The translations under genes and the position numbers were made by a program. A DNA stretch of 46,950 nucleotides, taken from positions 3,224 through 50,173 of the forward strand of contig JAPYRR010000004.1 of NCBI GenBank assembly GCA_029936885.1, in the 5' to 3' direction. Shown here piece by piece: positions 44,534 to 46,950 of the stretch; the first letter of the stretch is position 1, and each line of letters begins with the position of its first letter. The DNA is from Fidelibacterota bacterium (GTDB taxonomy: Bacteria > Fidelibacterota > Marinisomatia > Marinisomatales > UBA1611). Under the pieces are notes generated by a model. That model did no database searches. It was given only the letters and a program-made list of their open reading frames with translations, and was not told the DNA's origin.

Positions 44534-45810
44534 GTAAAGTAAAAGATCAATTATTGAGAGAAGAAGGGAAAAAAAGATTATCTTGGGCTGAAAGTAATAT
44601 GCCGATATTGGCATCTATCCGCAACCGATTTGAAAAAGAAAAACCTCTTCAGGGAATAAAAATTGGTGTAGCGCTTCATCTTGAGAAAAAGACAGGAATA
44701 CTTCTGCGAACCTTGGTAGCCGGAGGCGCACAGTTATCAGCTGCATCTTGTAATCCTCTTACTACAGATGATTCTATTGCTGAAGCGTTAGATGATGAAA
44801 TGGATGTGTTCGCATGGTCGAGCCAAACAGATGTTGAGTATTATAATTGTTTGGAATCTGTCATTGCAACCAAACCGAAAATAACAATTGATGATGGCTG
44901 CGATTTAATTTATTTATTGCATACGAAACACCAGGATGTTTTAGAGAATGTAATTGGAGGATGTGAAGAAACAACAACAGGAGTTATACGTTTGGAAGCC
45001 ATGAATCGAGATGGCGCTTTAAAAGTACCTATAATGGCCGTGAATAATGCCCACTCGAAATATTTATTCGATAATCGTTATGGAACCGGCCAAAGTGTTA
45101 TTGAAGGAATATTGTCAGCTACCAATATCTTGATTGCTGGAAAAATTGTTGTAGTTGTAGGCTATGGTTGGTGTGGCCGTGGAATTGCGAATAGGTTAAA
45201 AGGCTTGGGTGCCAAGGTCATTGTTGTTGAATCTGGTACGACCAATGAAGGAACTTCTTCAGGATACCATAGAGCATTGGAAGCATCTTATGACGGTTGT
45301 TGGGTTATGCATATGAATGATGCTGCATCGAAAGGTGATATTTTTATTACAGCAACGGGGAATAAACATGTTATCTCAGATGAACACATTTCTAAAATGA
45401 AAGATGGCGCAATTCTAGCAAATTCAGGTCATTTTAATCATGAAATTGATTTAGATGCACTTGAATCAAATTCTAGATCAAAAGAAACTATTTTAACTAA
45501 TGTAGAAAAATATGCCATGAAAAATGGGAAAAACATTATTTTATTGGCTCAAGGACGATTAGTGAATTTAGCGCAGCCAACGGGACAGGGTCATCCCATC
45601 GAAATTATGGATGGTAGCTTTGGTGTTCAGGCGCTTTGTGTGGAATATTTGGCAAAACACGGTATTGATTTAAAATCAGGTATTTATGATGTTCCTAATG
45701 ACATTGATAATGATATAGCAAGAATTGCATTGGAGTCACAAGGAATAATTTTGGACCAACCAACTGAAGAGCAGGAAAATTATTCGAGTTCATGGAATGA
45801 AGGTACCTAA
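44530..45810 (+). CDS. ahcY: S-adenosylhomocysteinase with NAD-loop insertion
   Basis: This 426-aa enzyme splits S-adenosylhomocysteine into adenosine and homocysteine. Conserved parts are SAASCNPLTTDDSIAEAL, IDDGCDLIYLLHTK, NVIGGCEETTTGVIRL, NNAHSKYLFDNRYGTGQS with the Lys, Asp and Asn kept, the NAD site VVGYGWCGRGIANRLKGLGAKV and NSGHFNHEID. The style is closer to the short archaeal/Thermotoga-type enzymes than to the E. coli-absent eukaryotic type. Three oddities stand out: DDGCD replaces the usual DDGGD, NNAHSK replaces NDAxTK, and a ~10-residue Gly/Ser/Thr-rich insertion follows the NAD-ribose Glu (VVESGTTNEGTSSGYH then RALEA). It is joined by overlap to a permease and precedes a homocysteine methyltransferase. 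Confidence 0.93.
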   Translation: MSKVKDQLLREEGKKRLSWAESNMPILASIRNRFEKEKPLQGIKIGVALHLEKKTGILLRTLVAGGAQLSAASCNPLTTDDSIAEALDDEMDVFAWSSQTDVEYYNCLESVIATKPKITIDDGCDLIYLLHTKHQDVLENVIGGCEETTTGVIRLEAMNRDGALKVPIMAVNNAHSKYLFDNRYGTGQSVIEGILSATNILIAGKIVVVVGYGWCGRGIANRLKGLGAKVIVVESGTTNEGTSSGYHRALEASYDGCWVMHMNDAASKGDIFITATGNKHVISDEHISKMKDGAILANSGHFNHEIDLDALESNSRSKETILTNVEKYAMKNGKNIILLAQGRLVNLAQPTGQGHPIEIMDGSFGVQALCVEYLAKHGIDLKSGIYDVPNDIDNDIARIALESQGIILDQPTEEQENYSSSWNEGT

Positions 45811-45832
45811 GGATTTTATGTAAGTAAATCGG

Positions 45833-46726
45833 ATGGAAAGCACAATACCAAAAATATTAGATGGAGCTCTTGGAACAGAATTAGCAAAACGTGGTGTAAA
45901 TATCCCACTACCTCTGTGGTCAGCAGATGCAAATTTGACTCATCCCAACATTGTAAAAAATATCCATATTGATTATATCAAAGCTGGGGCTGATATCATT
46001 TCGACGAATACGTTTCGTACCACAACCTATTCATACCAAAAAGCAGGGTTTACCCAACGTCGAGCGAGAGAAAGAGCATATAATAGTTTAAGATCTGCAG
46101 TTGATATCGCCCAATCTGCCGCCGGAGAATTTGTTGAAATTATTGGTTCAATCACATCCATTAACGATTGTTATTCTCCAGAATTATTTCCCGGCAAAGG
46201 TGCTGCACAAGATACCTATGGTGAACTCATCGAATGGTTTATTGAATCAGGAATTAATCATATAATTTTTGAAACCATGGGACATATAAATGAAATTCAA
46301 ATTGCAATTGAAATAAGTCAAAAAAATAAAATGAAAACTTGGGTGAGCCTTTTGCTAAAGAATGGAAAACAGATTCGAAATGGAGATTCTTTAGAAGAGA
46401 CAGTTAATTTGATTAGGGATTATTCAGTATCATGTTTATTAATAAATTGCAATCGAATTGAAACCGTTAATAAAGGTATAGATAATTTTTTGTCGGTTTG
46501 GAGAAATGATTGGGGTGTGTATCCAAACCTGGGAAAAACTGATTTTGATAATGATTATTTTGAATTAATTAAATTTGATAATTTCAGAGATGCAATGCGA
46601 AAGTATTTGAATCTAGCTCCATCAGTAATTGGGGCGTGTTGTGGGTCAACTCCTGAACACATCAGTCTTTTAAAAACACTAATAACTAACAAAGTAAAAA
46701 ATGAAAATAAAAATCAAACCCTTTAA
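45833..46726 (+). CDS. Homocysteine S-methyltransferase family protein
   Basis: This 297-aa protein consists only of the homocysteine-binding domain. It has ILDGALGTELAKRGVNIPLP at the N terminus, GADIISTNTFRTTTY, and the zinc-ligand cysteines in LLINCNR and IGACCGSTPEHI. It would methylate homocysteine to methionine with a donor such as S-methylmethionine, betaine or a corrinoid protein, as in MmuM and BHMT. The donor is undefined. Its position 22 nt after ahcY supports a role in recycling homocysteine. The dut start lies inside its last 26 nt. Confidence 0.92.
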   Translation: MESTIPKILDGALGTELAKRGVNIPLPLWSADANLTHPNIVKNIHIDYIKAGADIISTNTFRTTTYSYQKAGFTQRRARERAYNSLRSAVDIAQSAAGEFVEIIGSITSINDCYSPELFPGKGAAQDTYGELIEWFIESGINHIIFETMGHINEIQIAIEISQKNKMKTWVSLLLKNGKQIRNGDSLEETVNLIRDYSVSCLLINCNRIETVNKGIDNFLSVWRNDWGVYPNLGKTDFDNDYFELIKFDNFRDAMRKYLNLAPSVIGACCGSTPEHISLLKTLITNKVKNENKNQTL

Positions 46727-46950
46727 TAATAGTGTTAAATCTCTCTACGAAAACCATGGCCATTTTCATAATGGCGATGCTGGAATAGACCTATTCGTGA
46801 TAGAGAACCAAACAATTGAAGCAGGAGAGACAACTCGAATTCATTTAGGTATTGCATGCGAGAATGTAGAAAATAAACCCTACCTTTTAATGCCACGATC
46901 AAGTATTGCCAAAACGCCACTACGGCTATGCAATTCTATTGGGCTCATCG
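46701..46950 (+). CDS. dut: dUTP diphosphatase, 3'-truncated by window end
   Basis: Too short for the track. ATG 46701 opens MKIKIKPFNNSVKSLYENHG..., and 83 residues are visible before the window ends. Motif 1 is GDAGIDLFV and motif 2 is PRSSIAKTPLRLCNSIGLI, leading into motif 3 of the trimeric dUTPase. It hydrolyses dUTP to dUMP, keeping uracil out of DNA and feeding dTMP synthesis. It overlaps the preceding gene by 26 nt. Confidence 0.88.
   Translation, partial: MKIKIKPFNNSVKSLYENHGHFHNGDAGIDLFVIENQTIEAGETTRIHLGIACENVENKPYLLMPRSSIAKTPLRLCNSIGLI

Overview
The window looks like a contiguous piece of a bacterial chromosome from the Fibrobacteres-Chlorobi-Bacteroidetes (FCB) superphylum. The best fit is a marine lineage such as Candidatus Marinimicrobia (SAR406), but I infer that from gene content and no search was run. 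The supporting signs are: a TonB-dependent receptor, a secreted protein with a type IX secretion C-terminal sorting domain and a PorV/UPF0164-like barrel in one operon; a second sorting-domain protein further on; a long-form IspG; a short RpoD-type sigma factor; an AT-rich sequence; and very tight gene packing with many 1-8 nt overlaps and many GTG/TTG starts. Nearly all genes are on the + strand. The clear exceptions are a DNA methyltransferase and one small fragment.

Layout. (1) 1-6674: envelope operon (TonB receptor, cut by the window edge; 1122-aa sorting-domain protein; PorV-like barrel). (2) 6820-13991: DEAD-box RNA helicase, secreted M20 peptidase, a minus-strand gamma-glutamyltransferase-tail fragment in a repeat-bearing gap, the ribosome-associated GTPase TypA/BipA, and a DUF885 lipoprotein. 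(3) 14042-16300: an exported class II glutamine amidotransferase-like protein with a sorting domain, then the primary sigma factor and a clear intrinsic terminator. (4) 16334-18492: a possible restriction-modification pair, with an unrecognised protein carrying a PD-(D/E)XK-like signature convergent with a DNA methyltransferase. (5) 18681-22194: M1 aminopeptidase, 2H phosphoesterase and isochorismatase-like hydrolase, translationally coupled. (6) 22231-26138: accessory-looking block with a 49-aa fragment gene, a YdjM-type membrane protein, a heavy-metal-associated lipoprotein, a Cys-rich BNR-repeat lipoprotein, HupE/UreJ (apparently with an AUU start), a membrane-anchored protein, and an acetolactate-decarboxylase-like C-terminal fragment. 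(7) 26185-33180: two TPR proteins, IspG, two small envelope proteins and YifB/ComM. (8) 33357-38122: folB-folK-deoxynucleoside kinase, a small membrane protein, DoxX, a zinc-type dehydrogenase, a small barrel-like protein, RsmE and a HIT protein. (9) 38243-46950: SMC, MscS channel, DUF423 protein, APC permease, S-adenosylhomocysteinase, homocysteine S-methyltransferase and a truncated dUTPase.

How they fit together. The first operon and the exported amidotransferase point to an active type IX-like export route whose core machinery lies elsewhere. Folate synthesis (folB, folK) sits with nucleotide metabolism (dNK, dut). The last block clears S-adenosylhomocysteine and remethylates homocysteine. 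I saw no rRNA, tRNA, CRISPR array, transposase or phage genes. The strongest leads for something undescribed are the exported amidotransferase whose catalytic cysteine would be exposed by signal-peptide cleavage, the convergent nuclease-candidate/methyltransferase pair, and the metal-handling-like cluster with a non-canonical start codon and truncated flanking genes.
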